Origin: Mycobacterium sp. PSTR-4-N
Lineage (GTDB): Bacteria; Actinomycetota; Actinomycetes; Mycobacteriales; Mycobacteriaceae
DNA: 64,000 bases
Direction: 5' to 3'
Assembly (NCBI RefSeq): GCF_022348085.1
Contig: NZ_JAKRFN010000022.1
Location: 48,044-112,043, forward strand
Part shown: piece after piece, positions 40,047 through 48,931 of the stretch
How positions within the stretch are numbered: position 1 is the first letter of the stretch
Layout of the letters: each line of letters begins with the position of its first letter
Translations under genes and position numbers: made by a program
The notes under the pieces: model-generated
Told to the model about the DNA's origin: nothing
Seen by the model: the letters and a program-made list of their open reading frames with translations, nothing else
The model's database searches: none

Positions 40047-41423
40047 CTACGGGACACCGGACTCTCGGCCGAACAGCACCGCGGGGTTCAGGTACCCGGT
40101 GGGATCGAACGCTGCCTTGACGGCCCGCATCGCCGCGATGTCGGCCTCGGTGCGTGACATGGCGACGTAGTCGCGCTTGCGGGTGCCCACGCCGTGCTCG
40201 GAGCTGACGTTGCCGTCGTGGCGCGCGATCAGCGCCATCATCGCCGTGTAGAGCGCGTGCTCGGGCTCGCCGGTCAGTGCGCACCGCACGATGTTGAGGT
40301 GCAGGTTGCCTTCGCCGACATGCCCGAACAGCACCGGGATCGCGTCGGGCGCATGCTCGGCGACCAGCGCCACCGCGTCGGCGGCGAACGCCGCGATCGA
40401 CGAGAGTGGCAGCGACACATCGAATTTCAGCGGCGGACCGTAGACGCCGAGCACGTCGGCGACTGCCTCGCGGACCTGCCAGAGCCGCTGCTGGGCTGCT
40501 GCGTCGACGCCCACGGCGGGCTCCCCGCGCAGCTCCGCGTCGGCCAGGGCGTCGGCCAGCCGGTCGGTGAGGTCGGTATCACCGGCCAGTTCGATCAGCA
40601 ACAACCAGTCGCCCTCGACCGGGGCCGCGACACCCGCATGCTCGGCGGTGAGTGCGGTCGCCCTGGCGTCGATGAGCTCGAGTGCTGCGATCCCGTCGAC
40701 GTCGCGGAACACCCGCGCGGTCGCGAGCAGCGTGTCCAGCTCGACGAACCCGCAGATCGCGGTCACGCGGTGGCGCGGCGACGGGTGCAGCCGCAGGTCC
40801 AGCCCGGTGATCACTCCCAGCGTGCCCTCGGCGCCGACGAACAGCGACGCCAGGTCGTATCCGGTGTTGTCGCTTCGTACCTGGCTGTGCCGGTGCACGA
40901 TCGACCCGTCGGGCAGCACCACGTCCATGCCCAGCACCTGTTCGCCCATGTTGCCGTAGCTGACGGTGCGCAGCCCGCCCGCATTGGTGGATGCCATCCC
41001 ACCGACGGTCGCCGAATCACGCGCGGCCAGATCGACACCGAAGACCAGGCCGGCCGCTGTCGCGGCCCGCTGCACCTCTGCCAGCGTCACACCGGCGCCG
41101 ACGTGCATCCGGCGCTCCACGGTGTCGACCTCGCCGATCTCGCGCAGCCGCTCTGTGGACAGCAGGACGTCGTCGTGCTCGGGGACCGTGCCCGCCACCA
41201 GGGATGTCCGCCCGCCCTGCACGGTCACGCTCACCCCTGCGCCGCGGCACGCCGTCAGCACCGCGGCGACCTCGTCGGCGGACCCGGGGCGCACCAAGAC
41301 CGTGGCCCGGCCTCGGTAGCGACCGGTGTAATCGGTGCTGCGGCCGTCGAGCACGTCGGCGTCGGTGCTCACCTGCGAGGCGCCGACGATCGCAGTGAGC
41401 CGTTCGGTCAGCGCTTCGGTCAT
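40047..41423 (-). CDS. FAD-linked oxidase, glycolate oxidase/D-lactate dehydrogenase (GlcD) type
   Basis: The 458-residue flavoprotein has an N-terminal PCMH-type FAD domain (RPGSADEVAAVLTACRGAGVSVTVQGGRTSL, then GGMASTNAGGLRTVSYGNMGEQVLGMDVVLPDGS). The C-terminal FAD-oxidase domain follows (HVGEGNLHLNIVRC, SSEHGVGTRKRDYVAMSR, DPTGYLNPAVLF). Substrates in the family are D-2-hydroxy acids. A paralog of the same fold is encoded at 55902-57269. The start overlaps the nuclease/helicase stop by four bases (ATGA at 41420-41423), so the two are translationally coupled. Confidence 0.9.
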   Translation of the reverse strand: MTEALTERLTAIVGASQVSTDADVLDGRSTDYTGRYRGRATVLVRPGSADEVAAVLTACRGAGVSVTVQGGRTSLVAGTVPEHDDVLLSTERLREIGEVDTVERRMHVGAGVTLAEVQRAATAAGLVFGVDLAARDSATVGGMASTNAGGLRTVSYGNMGEQVLGMDVVLPDGSIVHRHSQVRSDNTGYDLASLFVGAEGTLGVITGLDLRLHPSPRHRVTAICGFVELDTLLATARVFRDVDGIAALELIDARATALTAEHAGVAAPVEGDWLLLIELAGDTDLTDRLADALADAELRGEPAVGVDAAAQQRLWQVREAVADVLGVYGPPLKFDVSLPLSSIAAFAADAVALVAEHAPDAIPVLFGHVGEGNLHLNIVRCALTGEPEHALYTAMMALIARHDGNVSSEHGVGTRKRDYVAMSRTEADIAAMRAVKAAFDPTGYLNPAVLFGRESGVP

Positions 41424-44400
41424 GGGCCCGGTGTATCACACGAGGACAGGGACAGAAACGCGCCGAGCTCCAGGAGCCGATCCGGGGTGCCGGGCAGGTA
41501 CTCGGTGAGCTGCGGCGAGCGCACGACCACCGCCAGGTACTTCGCCCGGCTGACCGCGACGTTGAGCCGGTTCCTGTTGAGCAGGAACGCGATTCCGCGG
41601 GGGGCTTCGTCGATCGAGGACGCTGTCATCGACACGAACACCACCGGTGCCTGCTGACCCTGGAACTTGTCGACGGTACCGACGCGAACGTCGGCGAACC
41701 CGGCTGCGTCGAGATGGCTGCGCACCTGCACGACCTGAGCGTTGTACGGGGTGACGACGAGGACGTCGTCCTGGGTGAGCGGGCGGGTGCCGTCCTCGTC
41801 GGTCCAGGTCGTGCCGAGCAGGCCGCCGATCGCGGCGACGATCGCCGCGGCTTCCTCGGGGCTGTCGGTGACGTTGCCGTGGTGCTCGACGGCCAGGGTG
41901 CGGATGCCAGGGGCGACGCCGGCGAGCCGGCGCGCAGCAGTCACCGGTTCGTGGGACTGCAGCCGGTTGTCGTACGACAGCCGGGACACTCCGCGGCACA
42001 CCTGCGGATGCATCCGGTAGGAGCAGTGCAGGAAGTAGCCGCGCTCGGGTGGGAGCGTGTGGTGGCCGTCGACCAGCCACGCCAGCGCCGAGCCGTCCAC
42101 GGGCTCCGGGTGGGTGCCCTGGCTGACCTGCGGTAGTTGCTGCGGATCGCCGAGCAGGAGCAGATTGCGTGCCGCCCGGGCCACCGCGATCGTGTTGGCG
42201 AGGCTGAACTGGCCGGCCTCCTCCACGACAAGCAGGTCCAGCGACGCCGCCGGCACGCGCCGGTCATTGGCGAAATCCCACGCGGTACCGCCGATCACGC
42301 AGCCCTCATGGTCGTCGATGAACGCCGGGTAGTCCTTCTCGTCGATGTCCCGCCATGGTGCGCCCGCGGACTTCTTCTTGGCCACCCGGGCACCGTCGAC
42401 CCCCGCCCGCAGGATGCCGGCGAAGAGGTTCTCCACAACGGCGTGGGCCTGCGCGACCACTCCGATCCGCCAGCCGTGGTCGTTGACGAGCCTGGCGATG
42501 ACCCGGGCGGCGGTGAACGTCTTGCCGGTCCCGGGCGGGCCGTGCACGGCCAGGTAGGACGCGTCGAGGTCGAGCAGCGCGGCGGTGATGTCGTCGACGA
42601 CGACACCGGAGCCCGGCAGCGCGGCGCCGCTGCGGGTGCGCGGGGCGCGGCGCAGCAGCAGGTCGGTCATCGCGCTGGGGCGCAGCCGCGGTAGCGCATC
42701 GGCGACGTCGCGCGCGGTGGCGGCGATCGATTCCGCCAACGGTTTGGTGCTGATCGGTGGCCCGGGGGTCAACGCGAACGGCACCTGTGTGAAGACGTCG
42801 CCGTCCTTGGGTTGCCGCTCGATCACGGTCACCTCGGTGGGGGCGTCGACGTTGTCGCACTCGACCACCGAAACCGTGGCGAAACCCCGCCGGTCGGGGT
42901 CGTCGGCCAGGCCCGCCGGTGCGGGCGGGTCGTAGAGCGCGTACATCTCTCGGTCCAGGTCACCGTTGGCGATCTCGCCCCGAAGGGTCAAGCGGCGCTG
43001 AGGTTTCCGAGCCCTCGGCGGTGTGTGCCAGTCCTCGGCGATGGTGTGGTCGTCGACCAGGAACACTCCGCTGGCGTCGGCCCACTCCTCCACGGGATTG
43101 TTCACCCGGTCGAAGTGGCCCCACCAGAACGGTTTGTCCTCGCGCTGGTGAAAACCTTTGGCGGCAGCGATCATCGCGACGGCCGTCTGCTCCGGAGTGC
43201 GCGGTTCCACACCGTCGCCGGCGAATTTGCGCAGTCGGCGTTCGACCGCGTCGGGTTCGGCCGTCTGGGCGCTCGCGCCGTCGACCGGCACGGGACCGCG
43301 CGGCGGCACGCCGGCCTCGATGGCGCGTGCCACCAGCCAGTCGCGCAGCCGGCGCGTCGAGCGGCAGTCGTAGCGGTTGTACTCCTCGATCTCCTTGAGC
43401 ACCGTCGCGGCGTCGTCGGCGTCGCCGGCATCCCGTAGCTCGCAGTAGCGGGCGTATTCGGTGATGGATGCGGTGGCCGTGGTCACCTCACCGTCGCGCA
43501 ACTCGTTGCCCATGTACAGCGGTTCCAGGCTCTTGATGCTGTAGTTCTCGGTACCGACCCGAATGCTCTTGCGCACCAACGGATAGAGGTCCACCAGCAC
43601 GCCCTCGCGGAGCAGCTCGTCGACATCCCGTTCGCCGACTCCGTAGCGGCCCGCCAACCGCAGCAGCGTGCTCTTCTCGTACGCCGCGTAGTGGTAGATG
43701 TGCATGCGCGGGTAGCGTCGCCGCCTCTTGCGCACCATGTCGAGGAACGCGATCAGCGCCGCGCGTTCATCGGCACGGGTATGCGCCCACAGCGGGGAGA
43801 ACTCGTCGGCGACGGTCAGCACACCCCAGAGGTATTCCAGGCCCCACTCGTGGCCGTCGGCGGTCCACAGCGGGTCACCCTCGAAGTCGAAGAACAGATC
43901 GCCCTTGTCGGCGTCGGGTAGCACCATCAGCGGTTGCGCATCGACGACGCGGTACGGCGGCTTGCCGTCGATCCGGTCGGCGAGCTGCAGCCGGGCCTGC
44001 GCAGTCAGCGCGTCGACGGTGCGGGGGGACAGGTCGGCGACGGGGCCTTTATGTGCGGCCAGTTCGTGCACCGTGACGACGCCGGCGTCGAGCAACCGGG
44101 CACGCTGGCTGACCCGCATGCCCGCGACCAGCAGCAGATCGTCGTGCGCGCGCACCTGCTCCTCGCAGTCCGCGCAGCGGAAACAGGCGCGCACGGACTC
44201 GTCTTCCCACGCCGCCGGGAGGCCGCCGGCCTCGTGCCGGTCGAGCAGGTGCTGGAGCGCGGCGCGGCGGGGCCGATACACCGGCAACAGCTCGTCGACG
44301 GGGTAGCTGACGGTGGCGCCGTCGCCGAGGAGGAGGTCGACCTCCGGCGCGACGGGCACGCCCGCTGCGGCCAGCGTGTCGACGTAGGCGGCCAGCTGCA

Positions 44401-44836
44401 GCAGGGCCTCGACCTTCACCGAGCGCGCCAGCTTGGTGTCGCGCAGGCGATAGCGCGGGCCGTGCTCAGACTCTTCCAGCAACAGGAAGTCGGCGAACCC
44501 CACGAATCTGCCGTCGAACATCGCGGCCTGGTAGATGACCGGCGCCCGCCGCTCGATCGCCCGCAGCGTCTGCTGCGCCGCCGCGGTCAGGCCGGCGAGG
44601 GTGTGGTCCGGCCGGCCGATGACGGTGATCTCTGCATCGGCGCGCAGTTCATCGAGGTGTCGCTGCTCGTGCTCGTCACCCAATTGCGATGTGCGGGCGA
44701 GCATCTCGTCGTCCCCGGTGGCCGCCGTGGGGCGGCCGAGCTTGACGTCGAACGAGCGCAGCAGCGCGTACTCGCAGCGGGCGGCCGCGGCGAGATCGGA
44801 GGCGCTGTAGACCACTCGGCCGTCGATGACGAACAC
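41420..44836 (-). CDS. RecB-like nuclease fused to a UPF1-type SF1 helicase (Rv1251c-like)
   Basis: This 1138-residue protein equals Rv1251c in size. The N-terminal third is a TM0106-type RecB-like nuclease with a cysteine group CFRCADCEE near residue 215 that may hold an Fe-S cluster. A middle region includes a DnaQ/RNase H-like stretch (KGDLFFDFEGDPLW near residue 312). The C-terminal half is an SF1 helicase with Walker A GPPGTGKT near residue 767, VVEEAGQFSLANTIAV near 870, GDPQQLPQVSQGTH, and VGTVDKFQGQQAPVVFVSM near the end. It should cut and unwind nucleic acid, perhaps in repair or RNA processing. GTG 44836 is the start. The next gene overlaps its stop. Confidence 0.9.
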   Translation of the reverse strand: MFVIDGRVVYSASDLAAAARCEYALLRSFDVKLGRPTAATGDDEMLARTSQLGDEHEQRHLDELRADAEITVIGRPDHTLAGLTAAAQQTLRAIERRAPVIYQAAMFDGRFVGFADFLLLEESEHGPRYRLRDTKLARSVKVEALLQLAAYVDTLAAAGVPVAPEVDLLLGDGATVSYPVDELLPVYRPRRAALQHLLDRHEAGGLPAAWEDESVRACFRCADCEEQVRAHDDLLLVAGMRVSQRARLLDAGVVTVHELAAHKGPVADLSPRTVDALTAQARLQLADRIDGKPPYRVVDAQPLMVLPDADKGDLFFDFEGDPLWTADGHEWGLEYLWGVLTVADEFSPLWAHTRADERAALIAFLDMVRKRRRRYPRMHIYHYAAYEKSTLLRLAGRYGVGERDVDELLREGVLVDLYPLVRKSIRVGTENYSIKSLEPLYMGNELRDGEVTTATASITEYARYCELRDAGDADDAATVLKEIEEYNRYDCRSTRRLRDWLVARAIEAGVPPRGPVPVDGASAQTAEPDAVERRLRKFAGDGVEPRTPEQTAVAMIAAAKGFHQREDKPFWWGHFDRVNNPVEEWADASGVFLVDDHTIAEDWHTPPRARKPQRRLTLRGEIANGDLDREMYALYDPPAPAGLADDPDRRGFATVSVVECDNVDAPTEVTVIERQPKDGDVFTQVPFALTPGPPISTKPLAESIAATARDVADALPRLRPSAMTDLLLRRAPRTRSGAALPGSGVVVDDITAALLDLDASYLAVHGPPGTGKTFTAARVIARLVNDHGWRIGVVAQAHAVVENLFAGILRAGVDGARVAKKKSAGAPWRDIDEKDYPAFIDDHEGCVIGGTAWDFANDRRVPAASLDLLVVEEAGQFSLANTIAVARAARNLLLLGDPQQLPQVSQGTHPEPVDGSALAWLVDGHHTLPPERGYFLHCSYRMHPQVCRGVSRLSYDNRLQSHEPVTAARRLAGVAPGIRTLAVEHHGNVTDSPEEAAAIVAAIGGLLGTTWTDEDGTRPLTQDDVLVVTPYNAQVVQVRSHLDAAGFADVRVGTVDKFQGQQAPVVFVSMTASSIDEAPRGIAFLLNRNRLNVAVSRAKYLAVVVRSPQLTEYLPGTPDRLLELGAFLSLSSCDTPGP

Positions 44837-44897
44837 GCCGCCACTGTAGGACAGCCCACCGACGCCCCACCCGTTCGACCGAGCGCGCCGGCAGACG

Positions 44898-45488
44898 TCA
44901 CCGCGGCGTGTTGCCGATCAGCTCCACCCCGCTGCCGTTCCAGCGAAACTTCACGATGCTGTCCAGCCCGGGCATGCCGCCGGAGTACTTCAGCGCGACG
45001 GTGTCGCCGGTGGTGCCGGTGCTGTCCAGACCGTTGAAGCCGTAGGTGTCGGGCACACCGGTGGGGATGAACTTGCCGCGGTGGAACAGCACGGCGCGGG
45101 TGTTCGGGTTCTCCGAATTGGTGTTGGCCGTGACGATCACCGCCGAGAGCTGCGCGCACTCGTTGTAGTTGCCGGCCACCGGCGCGGGGCGCCACCCCTG
45201 CTTGCTGCGCGGATCGCGGGGGAGCTCGGAAACCGCCCGCGCGATCTCCGGGGCGGCCAGGTCGACTGCGCACGGATCCGCGGCGGGGGCCGGACCTGGC
45301 GGCGGCCCGACCGGGGCCACGGTGGGCGCCGGCGCAGCCGGCGAGGTTTCCGAGACCGTCGGACCCGGCGTCTTCGATGCTGTCGAATCACCTGAACCGC
45401 AGCCCGTGAGGACGAGGGCTGCGGCACCCATCACTGCTGCCCACTTCACAACAGGCGACCGTACCGGGCCCGCCTCGACACCGGCCAT
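44898..45488 (-). CDS. lprE: LppP/LprE-family lipoprotein
   Basis: The 196-residue product has a signal peptide ending in lipobox LTGC (Cys30 from ATG 45488). A Ser/Thr/Pro/Ala-rich linker and a globular domain follow (PCAVDLAAPEIARAVSELPRDPRSKQGWRPAPVAGNYNECAQLSAVIVTAN), with two cysteines that could pair. This is the LppP/LprE pattern, and the position matches Rv1252c next to deaD. GTG codons at residues 9 and 14 are possible alternative starts and would give a more usual signal length. Its function is unknown; it is anchored on the outer face of the membrane. Confidence 0.85.
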   Translation of the reverse strand: MAGVEAGPVRSPVVKWAAVMGAAALVLTGCGSGDSTASKTPGPTVSETSPAAPAPTVAPVGPPPGPAPAADPCAVDLAAPEIARAVSELPRDPRSKQGWRPAPVAGNYNECAQLSAVIVTANTNSENPNTRAVLFHRGKFIPTGVPDTYGFNGLDSTGTTGDTVALKYSGGMPGLDSIVKFRWNGSGVELIGNTPR

Positions 45489-45522
45489 CAGGCGCGCGGC
45501 GGGAGGAAGCCGAAAAGGGCAC

Positions 45523-45528
45523 TAGACT
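45523..45528 (+). promoter_or_regulatory. deaD -10 hexamer (TAGACT)
   Basis: TAGACT ends nine bases before ATG 45538, so the transcript would have at most a few leader bases. Confidence 0.4.
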
Positions 45529-45537
45529 GCCATCACG

Positions 45538-47238
45538 ATGACCTCCTCGGATGTGACCCCCGCCAGCACGGATGTGTCAGGCGACACGACCTTCGCCGAC
45601 CTGCACATCCACCCCTCTGTGCTCCAGGCGGTCAACGACGTCGGCTACGAATCGCCGTCGCCGATCCAGGCGGCCACCATCCCCGCGATGCTGGCCGGCT
45701 CCGACGTCGTCGGACTGGCCCAGACCGGAACCGGCAAGACCGCGGCGTTCGCCATCCCGATCCTGAGCAAGATCGACACCTCGAGCCGCGCCACGCAGGC
45801 GCTGGTGCTCGCCCCGACGCGGGAGCTCGCGCTGCAGGTGGCCGAGGCGTTCAGCCGGTACGGCGCCCATCTGAACGTCAACGTGCTGCCCGTGTACGGC
45901 GGCAGCTCCTACGGCCCGCAGCTGGCCGGCCTCAAGCGGGGCGCCCAGATCGTCGTCGGCACCCCGGGCCGGGTGATCGACCATCTGGAGAAGGGCACGC
46001 TCGACGTCAGCCACCTCGACTACATGGTGCTCGACGAGGCCGACGAGATGCTGCAGATGGGCTTCGCGGAGGACGTCGAGCGGATCCTGGCCGACACCCC
46101 GGAGTACAAGCAGGTCGCTCTGTTCTCGGCGACCATGCCGCCGGCGATCAAGAAGATCACCGCCAAGTACCTGCACGACCCGGTCGAGGTCACGGTCAAG
46201 TCGAAGACCCAGACGGCCGAGAACATCACCCAGCGCTACCTGCAGGTGTCGTATCCCCGGAAGATGGACGCGCTGACCCGGCTGCTCGAGACCGAGCAGG
46301 GCGACGCGATGATCGTCTTCGTCCGGACCAAGCAGGCCACCGAGGAGGTGGCCGAGAAACTGAAGGCCCGCGGCTTCGCGGCGGCCGCGATCAACGGCGA
46401 CATCCCGCAGGCGGTCCGGGAGCGCACGATCAACGCGCTCAAGGACGGCTCGATCGACATCCTGGTCGCCACCGACGTCGCCGCCCGCGGCTTGGACGTC
46501 GAGCGCATCTCGCACGTCGTGAACTTCGACATTCCGCACGACCCCGAGTCCTATGTGCACCGGATCGGGCGCACCGGCCGTGCGGGCCGGTCGGGCACCG
46601 CGCTGCTGTTCGTGACACCCCGCGAACGACACCTGCTCGGTGCCATCGAGCGGGTGACGCGGCAGAAGCTGGTCGAGATCGAGCTGCCGTCGGTCGAGGA
46701 CGTCAACGAGCGGCGGGTGCAGAAGTTCCGCGATTCGATCACCGAGGCGCTTGCCGCGCCGGGCATCGAATTGTTCCGGACGTTGATCGAGAACTACGAG
46801 CGCGACCACGACGTGCCGATGGCCGACATCGCCGCCGCGCTGGCGCTGCAGAGCCGCGACGGTGAAGCGTTCCTGATGACCGAGCCGCCGCCGGAGAAGC
46901 GCCGCGACAAGAAGGACCGACCGGACCGTTCCGACCGCGACGATCGCGGCCCGCGCAAGCAGCGGGAGCGGCGCAGCGATCTGGCGACCTACAGAATCGC
47001 GGTGGGCAAGCGGCACAAGGCGATGCCCGGTGCGATCGTCGGCGCGATCGCCAACGAGGGCGGTCTGCATCGCAGCGATTTCGGTCACATCGCGATCAAG
47101 CTGGACTACTCGCTGGTCGAGCTGCCGGCCAACCTCTCGCGCGAGACGCTGAAGAAGCTGGAGAACACCAGGATTCAAGGTCAGCTGATCAATCTGGAAC
47201 CCGATCGCGGGCCGAAGGCACGCCGCAAGTCGCACTAG
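45538..47238 (+). CDS. deaD: ATP-dependent RNA helicase DeaD (CsdA-like)
   Basis: DeaD unwinds RNA in ribosome assembly and mRNA decay. The 566-residue protein has a Q motif (YESPSPIQAATIP), Walker A AQTGTGKT, the DEAD box VLDEADEMLQMGF, SAT in LFSATMPP, the helicase C motifs FVRTKQATEEVAEKL and ATDVAARGLD, and HRIGRTGRAGRSG. The C-terminus has a basic linker (RRDKKDRPDRSDRDDRGPRKQRERR, residues about 455-480) and a DbpA-type RNA-binding domain (TYRIAVGKRHKAMPGAIVGAIANEGGL). Length matches Rv1253 (563). A Tyr/basic tail ends the protein. An acyltransferase gene starts six bases later. Confidence 0.96.
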   Translation: MTSSDVTPASTDVSGDTTFADLHIHPSVLQAVNDVGYESPSPIQAATIPAMLAGSDVVGLAQTGTGKTAAFAIPILSKIDTSSRATQALVLAPTRELALQVAEAFSRYGAHLNVNVLPVYGGSSYGPQLAGLKRGAQIVVGTPGRVIDHLEKGTLDVSHLDYMVLDEADEMLQMGFAEDVERILADTPEYKQVALFSATMPPAIKKITAKYLHDPVEVTVKSKTQTAENITQRYLQVSYPRKMDALTRLLETEQGDAMIVFVRTKQATEEVAEKLKARGFAAAAINGDIPQAVRERTINALKDGSIDILVATDVAARGLDVERISHVVNFDIPHDPESYVHRIGRTGRAGRSGTALLFVTPRERHLLGAIERVTRQKLVEIELPSVEDVNERRVQKFRDSITEALAAPGIELFRTLIENYERDHDVPMADIAAALALQSRDGEAFLMTEPPPEKRRDKKDRPDRSDRDDRGPRKQRERRSDLATYRIAVGKRHKAMPGAIVGAIANEGGLHRSDFGHIAIKLDYSLVELPANLSRETLKKLENTRIQGQLINLEPDRGPKARRKSH

Positions 47239-47244
47239 CGCCCT

Positions 47245-48381
47245 ATGACGCTGTCACGAGACGCCGACGCCCAGGGCGGCCTGGAGTCGGTGACCCCGAC
47301 CGGCCGGGTGGATTCGCTGACCGGCATCCGCGCCGTGGCGGCACTTCTGGTGGTGCTCACCCATGCGGCCTACACCACCGGCCACTACGGGCAGGGTTAC
47401 GTCGGGCTGGTGTTCTCCCGCATGGAGATCGGGGTGCCGATCTTCTTCGTGCTGTCGGGCTTCCTGCTGTTCGCGCCGTGGGTGAACGCCTGCGCCGCGG
47501 GCGAATCCGCGCCGTCGGTCCGGCGCTATGCGTGGCATCGGGTGCGCCGCATCATGCCCGCGTACGTGGTCACCGTCCTGGCGGCCTACCTGGTCTACCA
47601 CTTCCGCACGGCCGGACCGAACCCCGGGCACACCTGGGAGGGTCTGATACGTAATCTGACCCTCACCCAGATCTACACCGACAACTATCTGTATTCGTTT
47701 CTGCACCAGGGTCTTACGCAGATGTGGAGCCTGGCCGTCGAGGCGGCGTTCTATGTGGCGCTGCCGCCGATGGCCTATCTGCTGCTGGTCGTGCTGAGCC
47801 GTCGGCGCTGGCGGCCGTGGCTGCTGCTGGCCGGGCTGGCCGCGTTCGCGGCGCTGTCACCGGCGTGGCTCACGCTGGTGCACACCACGTCGTTCCTGCC
47901 CGATGGGGCGCGCCTGTGGCTGCCCGGGTATCTGTCGTGGTTCGTCGGCGGCATGGTGCTCGCGGTGCTGGCGGCGATGCGGGTGCGCGCGTATGCGATG
48001 GCCTGCCTGCCGGTGGCGGTGATCAGCTATCTCATCGTGTCCACACCCATCGGCGGGGAGCCGACGACGTCGCCGGCGCTGCTGTGGGAAGCGTTGGCCA
48101 AGAGCGCGTTCTACGCGGTGATCGCCACGCTGGTCGTCGCCCCGTTGGCGCTGGGCAACACCGGTCTGTACGCGAAGCTCCTCGCGAGCCGGCCGATGGT
48201 GTTCCTCGGTGAGATCTCCTACGAGATCTTCTTGATCCATCTGGTGACGATGGAAGTCGTGATGGTCGAGATCCTGCGGTATCCGATCTACAACGGTTCG
48301 GTGTGGCTGCTGTTCCTGGGCACGATGGTGGTCACGGTGCCGCTGGCGTGGCTGCTGCACCGGTTCACCCGCGTGCGATGA
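47245..48381 (+). CDS. Acyltransferase family 3 membrane protein (Rv1254-like)
   Basis: The 378-residue protein is an Acyl_transf_3 integral membrane enzyme with about ten helices. It shows the usual entry DSLTGIRAVAALLVVLTHAAYTTGHYG, with His in the HA motif. VPIFFVLSGFLLFAPWV, RRYAWHRVRRIMPAYVVTVL, and MWSLAVEAAFYVALPPMAYLLL with the conserved Glu follow. It likely transfers an acyl group to an envelope glycan or glycolipid. Length matches Rv1254. It begins six bases after deaD. Its last 17 bases overlap the end of the convergent tetR gene. Confidence 0.9.
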   Translation: MTLSRDADAQGGLESVTPTGRVDSLTGIRAVAALLVVLTHAAYTTGHYGQGYVGLVFSRMEIGVPIFFVLSGFLLFAPWVNACAAGESAPSVRRYAWHRVRRIMPAYVVTVLAAYLVYHFRTAGPNPGHTWEGLIRNLTLTQIYTDNYLYSFLHQGLTQMWSLAVEAAFYVALPPMAYLLLVVLSRRRWRPWLLLAGLAAFAALSPAWLTLVHTTSFLPDGARLWLPGYLSWFVGGMVLAVLAAMRVRAYAMACLPVAVISYLIVSTPIGGEPTTSPALLWEALAKSAFYAVIATLVVAPLALGNTGLYAKLLASRPMVFLGEISYEIFLIHLVTMEVVMVEILRYPIYNGSVWLLFLGTMVVTVPLAWLLHRFTRVR

Positions 48382-48931
48382 CGCGCGGCACGACGAATTC
48401 GGCGAGCATCTCGGCTTCGTCGGCGTCATCGCGGCCGGGAAACAGCAGCAGTGAGGTCAGGATCCGCACCAGCCATCGGGCTCGCGCTTCGACGCGACCG
48501 TCGTCTCCCAGCGAGCCGACGAATGTCTGGGTCACCGCGGCGATCAGCGGTGACTGCTCGGCCATCTCCCCACCGAGTGGTCGGGCAGAGGCCGTGAACC
48601 AGGATGCCAACGCGGGATTCTCCCGGACCATGCGCAGGCAGCCGAGCATGCCCCGCACGAGCCGCTCCTCCGGATCGGTGATCGCGGCGATCTGATCGGT
48701 CAGCTCGCGGTAGATCCGGTGGGTCTCCCGGTGGACGTACGCGGTGTGCAGCGCATCGCGGTTCTCGAAGTAGCGGTACAGCGTGGCTCTGGAACAGCCT
48801 GCGGCCGCGGCGATCTCGTTCATTCCGATGGTCGCGGCGGGCTTGTCGGCGAACAGCTCGCCTGCGGCGTCGAGGATGCGGTCGGCAGCGATCTCGATGC
48901 GCTGGGCGGCCAGCCAGTCACTGCCGCTCAC
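48365..48931 (-). CDS. TetR-family regulator (Rv1255c-like)
   Basis: The 188-residue regulator has the helix-turn-helix RILDAAGELFADKPAATIGMNEIAAAAGCSRATLYRYFENRDALHTAYVHRE, with a C-terminal effector domain. It matches Rv1255c by position. Its start overlaps the cyp130 stop by four bases (ATGA at 48928-48931), so it is co-expressed with the P450. It probably regulates this operon through the inverted repeat at 50150-50175. ATG 48931 gives MSGSDWLAAQRIEIAADRIL. Confidence 0.88.
   Translation of the reverse strand: MSGSDWLAAQRIEIAADRILDAAGELFADKPAATIGMNEIAAAAGCSRATLYRYFENRDALHTAYVHRETHRIYRELTDQIAAITDPEERLVRGMLGCLRMVRENPALASWFTASARPLGGEMAEQSPLIAAVTQTFVGSLGDDGRVEARARWLVRILTSLLLFPGRDDADEAEMLAEFVVPRVIARG

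Noticed and set aside
45577..47235. A 552-codon minus-strand open frame opposite deaD
   Set aside because: DeaD is complete with all helicase motifs; the antisense frame has no recognisable domain.
48365..48381. 17-base overlap of convergent acyltransferase and tetR genes
   Set aside because: Both reading frames are well supported to their ends; short convergent overlaps are common here and need no special explanation.
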